The notes beneath the pieces are model-generated. The model made no database searches. It worked only from the letters and a program-made list of their open reading frames with translations, and was not told the origin of the DNA. A program made the position numbers and the translations under genes. Positions 8,839 to 16,313 of a stretch of 64,000 nucleotides of DNA are shown here, piece after piece. The stretch's first letter is position 1. Every line of letters starts with the position of its first letter. Source of the DNA: JANMCE01 sp031410595 (GTDB lineage Bacteria; Actinomycetota; Acidimicrobiia; Acidimicrobiales; Ilumatobacteraceae); assembly GCA_031410595.1 (NCBI GenBank), contig JANNZM010000012.1:62001-126000 (forward strand), in the 5' to 3' direction.

Positions 8839-9212
8839 TGGCTTATACGTCCGGTCTTTGCTGACAAGGCTGCGCAGACGGGCCTCTCCTGTTCCGAACC
8901 AAACCATGCGTACGTGCCACTTCCCGTACCCCGGGAGAACCCGCCGTGCGCATCTCCGACACGCGCTCGACGAACATGGCCTTCACCGTGACATGAGCGG
9001 CTCGGCTTCTCCGTTGTAAGTCTGACGAGGCTGCAGAATTCGCTTAATGCTGCGGCCCGCACGCTTGCTCCCTCCATAAAGAGGCTTTCGACACCCCGCT
9101 CAGCCCGCGACCTCTCAATCACGAACCGGGGCCTGCTACCGGGCGCGTCGGCGCCTACCCGGACGGGACTCACACCCGCTGGTCTGGTCCAGCTTTCAGG
9201 ACGCAACACGGC

Positions 9213-9258
9213 TTGATTGTAGTGATCACTGCAACTACTGTTTCGCAGTAGTCACTAC
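9213..9258 (+). promoter_or_regulatory. Promoter with two dyad operators ahead of the alpha/beta hydrolase
   Basis: TTGATT (9213-9218) and TACTGT (9236-9241) are separated by 17 bp. The spacer begins with the near-palindrome GTAGTGATCACTGC (9219-9232). Just downstream is the perfect odd palindrome GTAGTCACTAC (9248-9258). The shared half-site GTAGT/ACTAC suggests one repressor bound twice. On the opposite strand the same segment supplies TACAAT, a -10 for the winged-helix gene before the intron entered. The natural candidate for the repressor is that regulator. Confidence 0.6.
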
Positions 9259-9292
9259 AAAGTGTCGACGTACCTACCGCTTGGAGGATTCC

Positions 9293-10174
9293 ATGCCCGC
9301 ACTCACTGCCTCAGCTTCCGCCGACCTCTTCCGCCAAGAGCCCGAAAGGTTCCTCGATGTAGAGGCCGGTGAGGTCGCCTACCGCCGTATCGGAAGCGGA
9401 CCGGAAGTGCTGTTCGTCCACGGCTGGCCAGTCAGCGGCGCGACGTTCCGCACGCTGCTCCCCTACCTCACCGATCACGTGACCTGCCACGTGATCGATC
9501 TTCCGGGTGCCGGGTCAAGCCGCTTCACCGCCGACACGCCCTTGTCGATTGATCAGCACATTCGCACCGTCCGGCGCGTGCTGGACATTCTCGAACTCGA
9601 CGAAGTCGCGGTCGTTGGTCACGACAGCGGCGGGCTCATCGCGCGACACGCCCTCGCAGGAGATGCGCGTCTGCGGTCGATGGGTTTGATCAACACCGAG
9701 CAACCACAGGGATTGACCTGGCGCTTCAAGGCATTCCTGATGGCCCGTCACATGCCCGGTATCGCGCCGGCTCTCGGGTGGATACTCGGCCAGCCCCGCT
9801 TGCGACGTAACGGTCTTGTGCTCGGCAACGCGTTCGCCGACAGTTCGCTGCTCGAAGGCGAATTTGATGAGTTCTTCCTCCAACCGATCCACACGATCCC
9901 TGCCCGCAGTAAGGCCGCAGTCCGAATGCTGCATGGCTTCGACGTCGAACGCATTCATCAACTCGCCGATGTGCATCGTCGAATCACGGTGCCCGTCCAA
10001 CTCGTGTGGGGTGACCAGGACCCCTTCTTCCCGCTCAAGTGGGCCGAGGAAATGGTCAGCACGTTCCCCAACGCCCAACTCAAAGTGATCAAAGGCGCAG
10101 GACTCTTCTCCCACGAAGAACGCCCCGCCGAGGTCGCCCAAGCCCTGCTCCCGGTCCTCCTGACCAAACCCTGA
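9293..10174 (+). CDS. Alpha/beta hydrolase, Asp-nucleophile type (epoxide hydrolase/dehalogenase-like)
   Basis: 293 aa. The oxyanion region is VHGWPVSG (residues 42-49). The nucleophile elbow is GHDSGG with Asp111 where serine hydrolases have Ser, as in epoxide hydrolases and haloacetate dehalogenases. The acid residue is probably in VWGDQDPFFP and the base His in FSHEERP. Predicted reaction: attack on an epoxide or C-halogen bond; substrate unknown. ATG 9293 chosen because GGAGG lies 5 nt upstream; an in-frame TTG at 9281 overlaps that ribosome-binding site. Preceded by a clear operator/promoter, so it is probably inducible. Confidence 0.82.
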   Translation: MPALTASASADLFRQEPERFLDVEAGEVAYRRIGSGPEVLFVHGWPVSGATFRTLLPYLTDHVTCHVIDLPGAGSSRFTADTPLSIDQHIRTVRRVLDILELDEVAVVGHDSGGLIARHALAGDARLRSMGLINTEQPQGLTWRFKAFLMARHMPGIAPALGWILGQPRLRRNGLVLGNAFADSSLLEGEFDEFFLQPIHTIPARSKAAVRMLHGFDVERIHQLADVHRRITVPVQLVWGDQDPFFPLKWAEEMVSTFPNAQLKVIKGAGLFSHEERPAEVAQALLPVLLTKP

Positions 10175-10203
10175 CCGCTCCAAATCTTCGGGCTTTTCAG
10201 TCA

Positions 10204-10285
10204 CTCTCGACACGATTCGTTGCAAATGGACTCCCTCTTGTCACGATTTGTGGCATAACCTGTCGCTCTCGACACGATTCGTCGC
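10204..10285. repeat. Three direct repeats with exact 31-bp period
   Basis: CTCTCGACACGATTCGT begins at 10204 and again at 10266, with a degenerate copy (CTCTTGTCACGATTTGT) at 10235. Start-to-start spacing is 31 bp both times, three helical turns, so all copies face the same side. Each core holds ACGATTCGT, itself a dyad. They end 20 bp before the ATG of the AbiEi-Fic gene, a likely autoregulatory operator array. Confidence 0.65.
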
Positions 10286-10305
10286 CGGGCAGCGAGGAGC
10301 GGCAC

Positions 10306-11425
10306 ATGAGCGTTTTCTTCACAAACGACCAAAATCGCTCGACCCTGTCGCGTGCGGCTCGGGAGGGACGGCTGCGCCGAATTGCAGTCGGCGTCTATAC
10401 CGACGAGATCGATCGCTCGGATGCCGATGTCGTTGATCGACACCGCTGGGAGATCGTCGCTCACCTCATCCCCGACGCCGTCATCGTGGATCGCTCCGCA
10501 GCCAGTAGTGGCTCCCCGGCAGGTGAGATCCTGTTCGTTGCGTCACAGACCCGCCGTCGAGATGTGCGGTTGCCTGGGTTGGTCATCGCCGTGCGAAAAG
10601 GACGGCGTCTACCGTCCGATCAGCTGTGGGCAGATGGTTTGATGCTCTCATCGCCAGCCCGAACGCTCGTTGACAACCTTGCGCTTTCACGCGGCCGGGG
10701 CGCCATCGCCCGAACACTCTCGACGACTGAGCTGGGTGATTGGGTGGCCCGCCAAGCCCGCCTCCTTGGTGACGCACGGTTGAACCGATTGCGCGACGAG
10801 GCGAAGAGTATCGCTCAAGAGCTCGGGCTATCCGAACGCATCGCCAAGATCGATGCTCTTGTTGGCGCCGCGCTCGGAACGCGTCCGGTTTCGGGTGGAT
10901 CCCGTGCTCTCACCGCTCGGTCTGTCGGGCGAGGTTTCGATGACGACCGAGTGCGCCGATTCGATGAGGTCGCTACGGCGCTCGTGAGGCTCGGACCGAG
11001 CGAAGAGCTACCGCTCTCACTCCCGGAGGACCCGAACGACGCGCCATCACTACCAGGTCGTCACCGATCCGGTCGAACGAACCCGGGTCCCGTCAGACGT
11101 TGACGACTTTTACGACATCCTTCTCAGCCGACACGCCGCCATTCTGGGCGGCCGACCGGATGGCGGCCCGGGACGCTGGAAGCAACTACGCAACCAGGCA
11201 GGCAGTTATGTCTTCGTTGACCCCGACCTTGTTGAAGGAACATTGGCAGAAGGACTTATCCATCGACAACGGCTCGCGTCCCCGTTCTCTCGGGCTCTCT
11301 ATATGTTCTTCCTCGTGTCCGAGGTTCACCCGTTCAGCGACGGTAACGGGCGCGTTGCCCGAACGGTGATGAACGCCGACTCGACAGAAGCCGCCGAAAC
11401 CGGCCGACGCCTCCTCCTGCCCTAA
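10306..11425 (+). pseudogene. Broken AbiEi-Fic fusion gene
   Basis: The first frame (10306 to about 11040) encodes an AbiEi-type winged-helix/antitoxin-like region: RAAREGRLRRIAVGVYTDE, then LSSPARTLVDNLA and ITARS-like helices. The Fic domain lies in another frame from about 11042 to 11425: HYQVVTDPVE, VDDFYDILLSRH, AGSYVFVDPDLVEGT and the catalytic HPFSDGNGRVAR, then premature termination after RTVMNA. At the junction, the stretch that in relatives carries the inhibitory (S/T)xxxE(G/N) helix is missing, so an internal deletion and a frame change occurred together. The C-terminus is also cut. The gene is probably dead, although the N-terminal regulator half could still be made. Confidence 0.8.
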
Positions 11426-11434
11426 TTGTGTCGA

Positions 11435-12229
11435 TTACGCCGTGAAGCTGGCGAGCACGATGGCGGCGAACGCCTTGGCGGTGTATTCGAGTGGCACCAT
11501 GCCGTTTGCGATAGCGGCGACGTGGGCATCGGGCAGCGCGTCCGCCCAACGGGCGATGTGAGGGTGGGCGAAGGGGTCGGCCTGATGGTCGATGAGCGTC
11601 AAGGGAAGATGTCCGAGCGCGGGGAGAACCTCTTCCATGCGCCAGCGGCCGACGGCTCGATGCCCTGCTGCCGGGTCGGCGACAAGGAGCGCGTCGACGA
11701 CGAAGCGTTGCATCAGGTCTGGGCGGTCGGTCGGATAAAAGGCGGCCCTACCAGCCGAAAGTCGTTGGGCATAGGAACCGTCATCGGTGCGGTCCACCTG
11801 ATCGATGCCGGGGCCAACTCGCGCGGCGCGCGCAGCCCTGGCTTCGGCATCCATCCAGGGAGGCGAGCTGAGGATCAGTGAGTCGATCAGATCTGACTGG
11901 CTCGCCGCCACTTGTGCTGCCACAGCGGCCCCCGTGTGGTGGCCGACGAGGTGACAATGCGCAATACCATCGGCCACACACGCAGCGACAACGGCCTCCG
12001 CGTAGGTCGTGATCTCCGCGCCCTCGGGATGCGGTGACGAGCGACCCATGCCGGGCAGATCCATTGCGATCACTCGATGCGAAGGACTGAGCAGTTCGAT
12101 CACTTCGCGGAACTCATCACCCGAACGCGGCGTCTGGTGCAGGCAAATGATCGGCACATGGCCGACCCCCGCTTCTCGCCCGTGCACGATGCCCCACGGC
12201 ACAGGAATCGTACGGTGACGGACGGTCAT
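11435..12229 (-). CDS. Alpha/beta hydrolase with atypical GHHTG elbow
   Basis: 264 aa, last gene of a seven-gene catabolic operon. The alpha/beta hydrolase fold is evident: LHQTPRSGDEF (oxyanion region), MDLPGMGRSS, and the elbow VGHHTGAAVA, in which Thr sits at the nucleophile position. The acid may be in LIDHQADPFAHP; no clear catalytic His is seen near the C-terminus (AIANGMVPLEY). It may be a lyase or use a non-Ser mechanism. Starts with a 4-nt overlap with the preceding hydrolase (12226-12229). Confidence 0.75.
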   Translation of the reverse strand: MTVRHRTIPVPWGIVHGREAGVGHVPIICLHQTPRSGDEFREVIELLSPSHRVIAMDLPGMGRSSPHPEGAEITTYAEAVVAACVADGIAHCHLVGHHTGAAVAAQVAASQSDLIDSLILSSPPWMDAEARAARAARVGPGIDQVDRTDDGSYAQRLSAGRAAFYPTDRPDLMQRFVVDALLVADPAAGHRAVGRWRMEEVLPALGHLPLTLIDHQADPFAHPHIARWADALPDAHVAAIANGMVPLEYTAKAFAAIVLASFTA

Positions 12230-13086
12230 CGATTGTGTTTGTCGAGAAACTCGATGGCGACCGCGTTGTAGCGGTCGGGGTGCTCGTGTTGAGGCCAGTG
12301 GCCACAGTCGTCGAAGAGCACCAGTTCGGAACCAGGAATGTCGTCATGCATCTTGTTGGCTTCGGGCACATCGCCGAAGGGGTTGTTTCTTCCCCAGATA
12401 ATCAGCGTTGGGATGCCAGCCAGCTTGGCCAGCGTTTCGGGGCGAAGCAGATTGCGCTGGCGCACTTCCATCTCCTGCAGACAGAGCAGATGGTCGACGT
12501 TGCGCACGAAATCGGGCTGGTGATAGATCCGATGCCTGACATCAACGAGTTCTTCCGACACGTCTTTGGCCGGGTTGTGCATGAGCAGGTTGAGTCGCTT
12601 GTGGGTGAGTTCGCGATCGTCGGTAAGCACCGCCTGACGAGTAGAAGTTTTGATGCGTTCCATGATGTCGGGGTTGGCCTTCGTGCCACCCGCGGCAACG
12701 AGCTGAATGGTTTTCACGCGCGTCGGTGACTCTGCTGCCAACGCCGCGGCGACCCATCCGCCGAGGGACTCCCCCGCCAGGTTCGCCTGCTCTATACCCG
12801 TCGCAACAAGGAACTTGCGAAGATGCTCCACGTAGCGCGGAATCTCATAGTCGTAGTCGGGTTTGCCGGTATACCCATGGCCGAGCATATCGATGGCGTG
12901 GCAGCGATAGCCGGCTCGCACGTGCGCCACGATGTTGCGGGTGAACGCTTCGAGGTGCCCGCTGGTGCCGTGCAGAAACACCACGTCGGGCCCCTCGCCG
13001 GCAACCAGTCGGCGAGTCGGGATTCCGCCTGCGTCGACGGTGTCGACGCAGAAGTCGATGCCAGTGAGATCGAGCCATGCGCTCAT
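12226..13086 (-). CDS. Alpha/beta hydrolase, meta-cleavage-product (C-C) hydrolase-like
   Basis: 286 aa. LHGTSGHLEAF forms the oxyanion loop, the Ser elbow is GESLGGW, the acid is near IIWGRNNPFGD and the His is in DDCGHWPQHEHPD, a pattern close to MhpC/BphD-type enzymes that split ring-fission products. ATG 13086 chosen because GGAGG is 5 nt upstream. It overlaps the extradiol dioxygenase stop by 4 nt. The neighbouring dioxygenase supports a role right after ring cleavage; the actual product is not known. Confidence 0.8.
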   Translation of the reverse strand: MSAWLDLTGIDFCVDTVDAGGIPTRRLVAGEGPDVVFLHGTSGHLEAFTRNIVAHVRAGYRCHAIDMLGHGYTGKPDYDYEIPRYVEHLRKFLVATGIEQANLAGESLGGWVAAALAAESPTRVKTIQLVAAGGTKANPDIMERIKTSTRQAVLTDDRELTHKRLNLLMHNPAKDVSEELVDVRHRIYHQPDFVRNVDHLLCLQEMEVRQRNLLRPETLAKLAGIPTLIIWGRNNPFGDVPEANKMHDDIPGSELVLFDDCGHWPQHEHPDRYNAVAIEFLDKHNR

Positions 13087-14030
13087 GGTGTTCCTCCGGA
13101 AGTTTGTGGTGTGTCGATGACCGCAACGGCCATTCCGGTAAGCCATTCGGGCATCGCCGAATAGGCGACCGTGCGACTCGATGCCCAACCACAGGCCGCT
13201 GCGCACGCGATCCAGTTACGCAGTTCGTTGGCGCCGTTACCTGCGGTCTGTGCGAGATCGTTTTGGTGTCGCATCAGCGAACGACCATCGCCTGCGGCAA
13301 GTGTAGCGAGCACCTCTTGGTCGAACGATTCGTTGATGACTGACGGCGCGGCCAGAACGATGCCGCGACGACGATCCTCGAAGCTCGCCCAGTCGTTGCG
13401 ACCGTCGAGCCACGACTGAACGAGATAGTGGTCATCGTCCGATGTCGGCGCGCGCCAGTCGGGAAACGGCAGCGTATGACTGAGCCCGCCGGAGCCGATC
13501 ACCGCCACCCGAAGTTCGGAGCCATCGCTGGAAACCGCCGCACCAAGCGCCTCGCCGAGCGCTGCGCATCGAGCAAGCGTCGGAAGCGGTGGTGCGAAGC
13601 AATTGATGACGACCGGCACAATGGGCAAGCCGTCGGGAACGAGATACTGCACCACGTGAGTGATGCCGTGATCGATGGTGAGTCGCAGCGAGAAGGCCGA
13701 GTCAAAGTTGTTTGCATTGAGTTGCTCGACCAGATGACGGGCAAGCGTCGGGCAGCTCGCAAGCTGCCCTGATGGTGTGCCGTGTTCCCCGGCGCCGATC
13801 ACGTCGTCGACGCCGATGGTGAACGTTGGCATGAGGTCAAGCCAGAAGCCACGGAAGTGGTTCGGCCCGATCACGATGACGACGTCGATTGCGGCGTCGA
13901 TCAACGACTGCTTGGCGACCTTTAGTCCATCGCGAAACTGATGGGCTCGCGGCAGATGGTCGACCGCGTCCCACTTCGTGTTCATCAGTGTGGTGTGTGA
14001 CGCCATCACGCCGCGCACGATGGTGCTCAC
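13083..14030 (-). CDS. Class III extradiol ring-cleavage dioxygenase (LigB superfamily)
   Basis: 315 aa. Fe(II)-ligand and active-site motifs of the LigB fold are visible: ASHTTLMNTKWD near the N-terminus, VIGPNHFRG (about residue 56), DHGITHVVQYL (about 120) and VIGSGGLSHTLPFPD (about 180). Closest in layout to MhpB/gallate-type enzymes, which open catechol-like rings between a hydroxylated and a non-hydroxylated carbon. GTG start at 14030 overlaps the M20-like gene stop. Substrate unknown. Together with the Rieske oxygenase and C-C hydrolases it forms the core of an aromatic degradation pathway. Confidence 0.85.
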   Translation of the reverse strand: MSTIVRGVMASHTTLMNTKWDAVDHLPRAHQFRDGLKVAKQSLIDAAIDVVIVIGPNHFRGFWLDLMPTFTIGVDDVIGAGEHGTPSGQLASCPTLARHLVEQLNANNFDSAFSLRLTIDHGITHVVQYLVPDGLPIVPVVINCFAPPLPTLARCAALGEALGAAVSSDGSELRVAVIGSGGLSHTLPFPDWRAPTSDDDHYLVQSWLDGRNDWASFEDRRRGIVLAAPSVINESFDQEVLATLAAGDGRSLMRHQNDLAQTAGNGANELRNWIACAAACGWASSRTVAYSAMPEWLTGMAVAVIDTPQTSGGTP

Positions 14031-15298
14031 AGGTCCGCACGATCACGATTGCAGACCTCGACGACGGTGCGGACGAGCAGCTCAGCGAGCGTGGTCATGC
14101 TGGCGGCGTCGACAGTGTTCATACCCTCGGCGAACCCAAGCTCTTGGCCGTCAACCAACACCTTGGGCAACCCGATGCGCATGGTCGGGATGCCCCGGTT
14201 ACGCAGGATGTTGGCATCGGTTGCACCGCTCTGACCGATGGGTTCGACGTGCGGTCGTTGCTCGATGACTTCCCAGGCGCGGCGACCGGCCGCGCAGATC
14301 CAGTGATCGGTGCTGGTGCGGCTGCCCGGTATCGCCAACACCAACTCGGTCGAAAGATCGATGTCGGTCAACGTGTTCAGCTCGGCCAGAAGTGCCCGGT
14401 GCGCGTCCAGTGGAGACGTGTCGGGAAGCAGGCGCTGATCAACCCTGAGCGTTGCCACCGCAGGGAGGAACGCTGCCGTGCGTTCCCAGCCACCGTGAAG
14501 CGACGCCACCATCGCTTGAGGTTCCAGGCCGCCGGTCGGCTCAGCGCGTTTGGCAAACCAGTCTTCGAGGTGCAGCACGACTCGGGCCGCGTCTGCAATG
14601 GGGTTGCGATACGGGATGCGATGCTTGGCACCAACATAGGTATGAGTGCCACGTACGTGAATGTCAGACCACGCGATACCGACCTCTTCGTGCTGCACGA
14701 ACCAACCCGACTTCGCAATGATGGCGGCGTCGGCCCACACGCCCTGTTCGAGCAGGAAGCCGGCACCCACGCCGTGGCCGGTATGCCGCCGATGCAGCGG
14801 GTCGTCGCGCCGGGCGTTGGTAGGCATGCCGCCGGCACCAAACGCCACGATCACGTCACCAGCGAGATCGGTTTGGGCGAGGGCGAAGGCTGCCTCGATC
14901 ACGGCCGCGGCGTGACCCTTCGGGTTCTGCGCACCAAGGCCGACGACCCGCTCGCCATCCACCATCGCTTGGGCACGGAGATGCCCGTCGATCGCGTCGG
15001 CCGCCCAGGGCACATCATCGTCGTTACCGCTTGTCACGGTGTCGAGCGGCGAGTACAGCATCACCGTTGGACCACGTGTTGCGTGCGGACCACGAGCAGG
15101 AAGGCGAGCCCACGCGTTGGCCATACGGTCATCAATCGCCATGAGTCGACCGTCGAGTCCGGCGTTCTGCAGCAACCCGACGATGTGCTCGGCGAGCGGT
15201 CGTTCATCACCGGTCGGCGACGCGATGTTCACCAGCGACGCGCACGTTTCCAGCACGCGTTGTCGGGAGATGTTGGCGAGCGCAGCGTGAAGGGTCAT
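14027..15298 (-). CDS. M20-peptidase-fold protein lacking canonical metal ligands
   Basis: 423 aa. Overall M20/ArgE-DapE layout is clear: N-terminal catalytic domain, a lid/dimer domain around residues 200-310, and the TDANILRNRGIPTM signature near the C-terminus. Ligand positions are changed. The HxD motif is PLD (residues 84-86), GxGxxDxKGG is GLGAQNPKGH with Asn at 125, the EE pair is replaced by AGG (about 155-157), and the terminal His is not apparent (GFAEGMNTVD). It is therefore unlikely to be a normal di-zinc peptidase. Start ATG 15298 overlaps the preceding small gene by ATGA. Conservation of the fold inside the operon suggests another activity or substrate binding. Confidence 0.78.
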   Translation of the reverse strand: MTLHAALANISRQRVLETCASLVNIASPTGDERPLAEHIVGLLQNAGLDGRLMAIDDRMANAWARLPARGPHATRGPTVMLYSPLDTVTSGNDDDVPWAADAIDGHLRAQAMVDGERVVGLGAQNPKGHAAAVIEAAFALAQTDLAGDVIVAFGAGGMPTNARRDDPLHRRHTGHGVGAGFLLEQGVWADAAIIAKSGWFVQHEEVGIAWSDIHVRGTHTYVGAKHRIPYRNPIADAARVVLHLEDWFAKRAEPTGGLEPQAMVASLHGGWERTAAFLPAVATLRVDQRLLPDTSPLDAHRALLAELNTLTDIDLSTELVLAIPGSRTSTDHWICAAGRRAWEVIEQRPHVEPIGQSGATDANILRNRGIPTMRIGLPKVLVDGQELGFAEGMNTVDAASMTTLAELLVRTVVEVCNRDRADL

Positions 15299-15414
15299 CG
15301 CTTCTGTTCGGGCGCCCCGACCCACGTGCCGGTGGTCTTGGTGAGGAGGGCCACGAGCTGTTTGCGACCAAGGACCGCGCCGAGGACCGCCGCGATCACG
15401 AGCAGGACTTTCAC
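15295..15414 (-). CDS. Small single-span membrane protein (39 aa)
   Basis: GTG start at 15414 overlaps the stop of the upstream hydrolase (GTGA) and its own TGA overlaps the next ATG (ATGA), so it sits tightly in the operon's chain of coupled genes. Sequence: VKVLLVIAAVLGAVLG forms one hydrophobic span, then a basic/polar tail. No family recognised. Support is positional: both 4-nt overlaps, and the two neighbours would otherwise be 112 nt apart. Confidence 0.6.
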   Translation of the reverse strand: MKVLLVIAAVLGAVLGRKQLVALLTKTTGTWVGAPEQKR

Positions 15415-16313
15415 AATGTCACCGCCGTCTGGTTCGAGTTCAAGAACGCGCTGACCATGGCGTGGTAGTCGGCCGGTCGTTCTTCCTGGAGGTGATGCGA
15501 GGCATGATCCATGATGTAGAGCTGGCCGCGAGGCACCATCCGGGCCAGCATCAGCGGGTAGTCGGGCGTCAGAAAGGCGTCGTACATTCCCCACGCAAAC
15601 AAGGTCGGGCACGCAATGGTGCGCAGGTGATTCTCCAAATCCTGCCACTCTCCCCGCAGGTCATCGGAGTGCGCGGCCAGCGACATTTCCTCCCGATCGA
15701 GACTCTGCTCGTAACGGCGCTGCACGGTGGCATCGGGGATGAGTGACGCGTCGTACCACTCGAGCTCGGCCATGAGGCGGCGCATCTTGTCGAATGTCGG
15801 ACCCTCTCCGCCGAAGTACGCGTCTCGCACGTTGCGGCCACGCCGAGCACCGTCCGGCAATGGTGCTAGCGGTCCGTAGAAGACCGGCATCGAACCAGTG
15901 ATGACCATCGACCGCACACGCGCGGGGTGCTCCGAGGCCAACGCAATGGCGATGGTGCCGCCCCACGAGTTGCACACGAGGTCTACTGGTTCGCGCAGTT
16001 CCATTGCGTCAAACAACGACACCATCGACGCGGCCAGCCAACTCCAGCGCGGCCCCCTGATGACCGGCTTCGACGATTTGCCGTACTGAACCAAATCGAC
16101 AAACACGCACCGTCGACCTGCAGCAAACATCGGCGCTACGCATCCGAAATCGGTCCAACTCGAACAACCCGGACCACCCCCATGCAGGAACACTGCTACG
16201 AGTTTGGTGGAGTTGGCCGGGCCGGCGCATTCGATGACGTGATAGTCAACACCGTCGGTCGCCGTGACCGTACGGCCAACCGGTTCGGGCCCAGGATCGA
16301 GCGGATGCATCAT
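15411..16313 (-). CDS. Alpha/beta hydrolase, BphD/proline-iminopeptidase-like
   Basis: 300 aa. The HGGGPG oxyanion motif (HGGGPGCSS, about residue 46) and elbow CNSWGGTIA identify a C-C hydrolase or iminopeptidase-type enzyme; the acid is near AWGMYDAFLTP and the His in DHASHHLQEE. Second gene of the catabolic operon, after the Rieske oxygenase; ATG 16313 overlaps the oxygenase stop (ATGA). Either it hydrolyses the ring-fission product or an ester/amide formed upstream; the HGGGPG motif favours the former. Confidence 0.8.
   Translation of the reverse strand: MMHPLDPGPEPVGRTVTATDGVDYHVIECAGPANSTKLVAVFLHGGGPGCSSWTDFGCVAPMFAAGRRCVFVDLVQYGKSSKPVIRGPRWSWLAASMVSLFDAMELREPVDLVCNSWGGTIAIALASEHPARVRSMVITGSMPVFYGPLAPLPDGARRGRNVRDAYFGGEGPTFDKMRRLMAELEWYDASLIPDATVQRRYEQSLDREEMSLAAHSDDLRGEWQDLENHLRTIACPTLFAWGMYDAFLTPDYPLMLARMVPRGQLYIMDHASHHLQEERPADYHAMVSAFLNSNQTAVTL

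Larger units (their letters stand above)
7261..9209 (-). mobile_element. Group II intron with its own maturase
   Basis: About 1.95 kb. The 5' end on the minus strand reads GTGTTGCGTCC, followed by a domain I-like segment with GTGTGAGTCCCG and GGTAGCAGGCC. The reverse-transcriptase gene occupies the domain IV position. Downstream come a clear domain V (7311-7343) and a domain VI hairpin ending in GACTAC at 7261, i.e. the AY end. Boundaries are accurate to a few nt. Just upstream of the 5' splice site (9216-9260) lies a strong stem-loop, the kind of target that class C introns favour. It separates the winged-helix gene from its presumed promoter. Confidence 0.85.
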
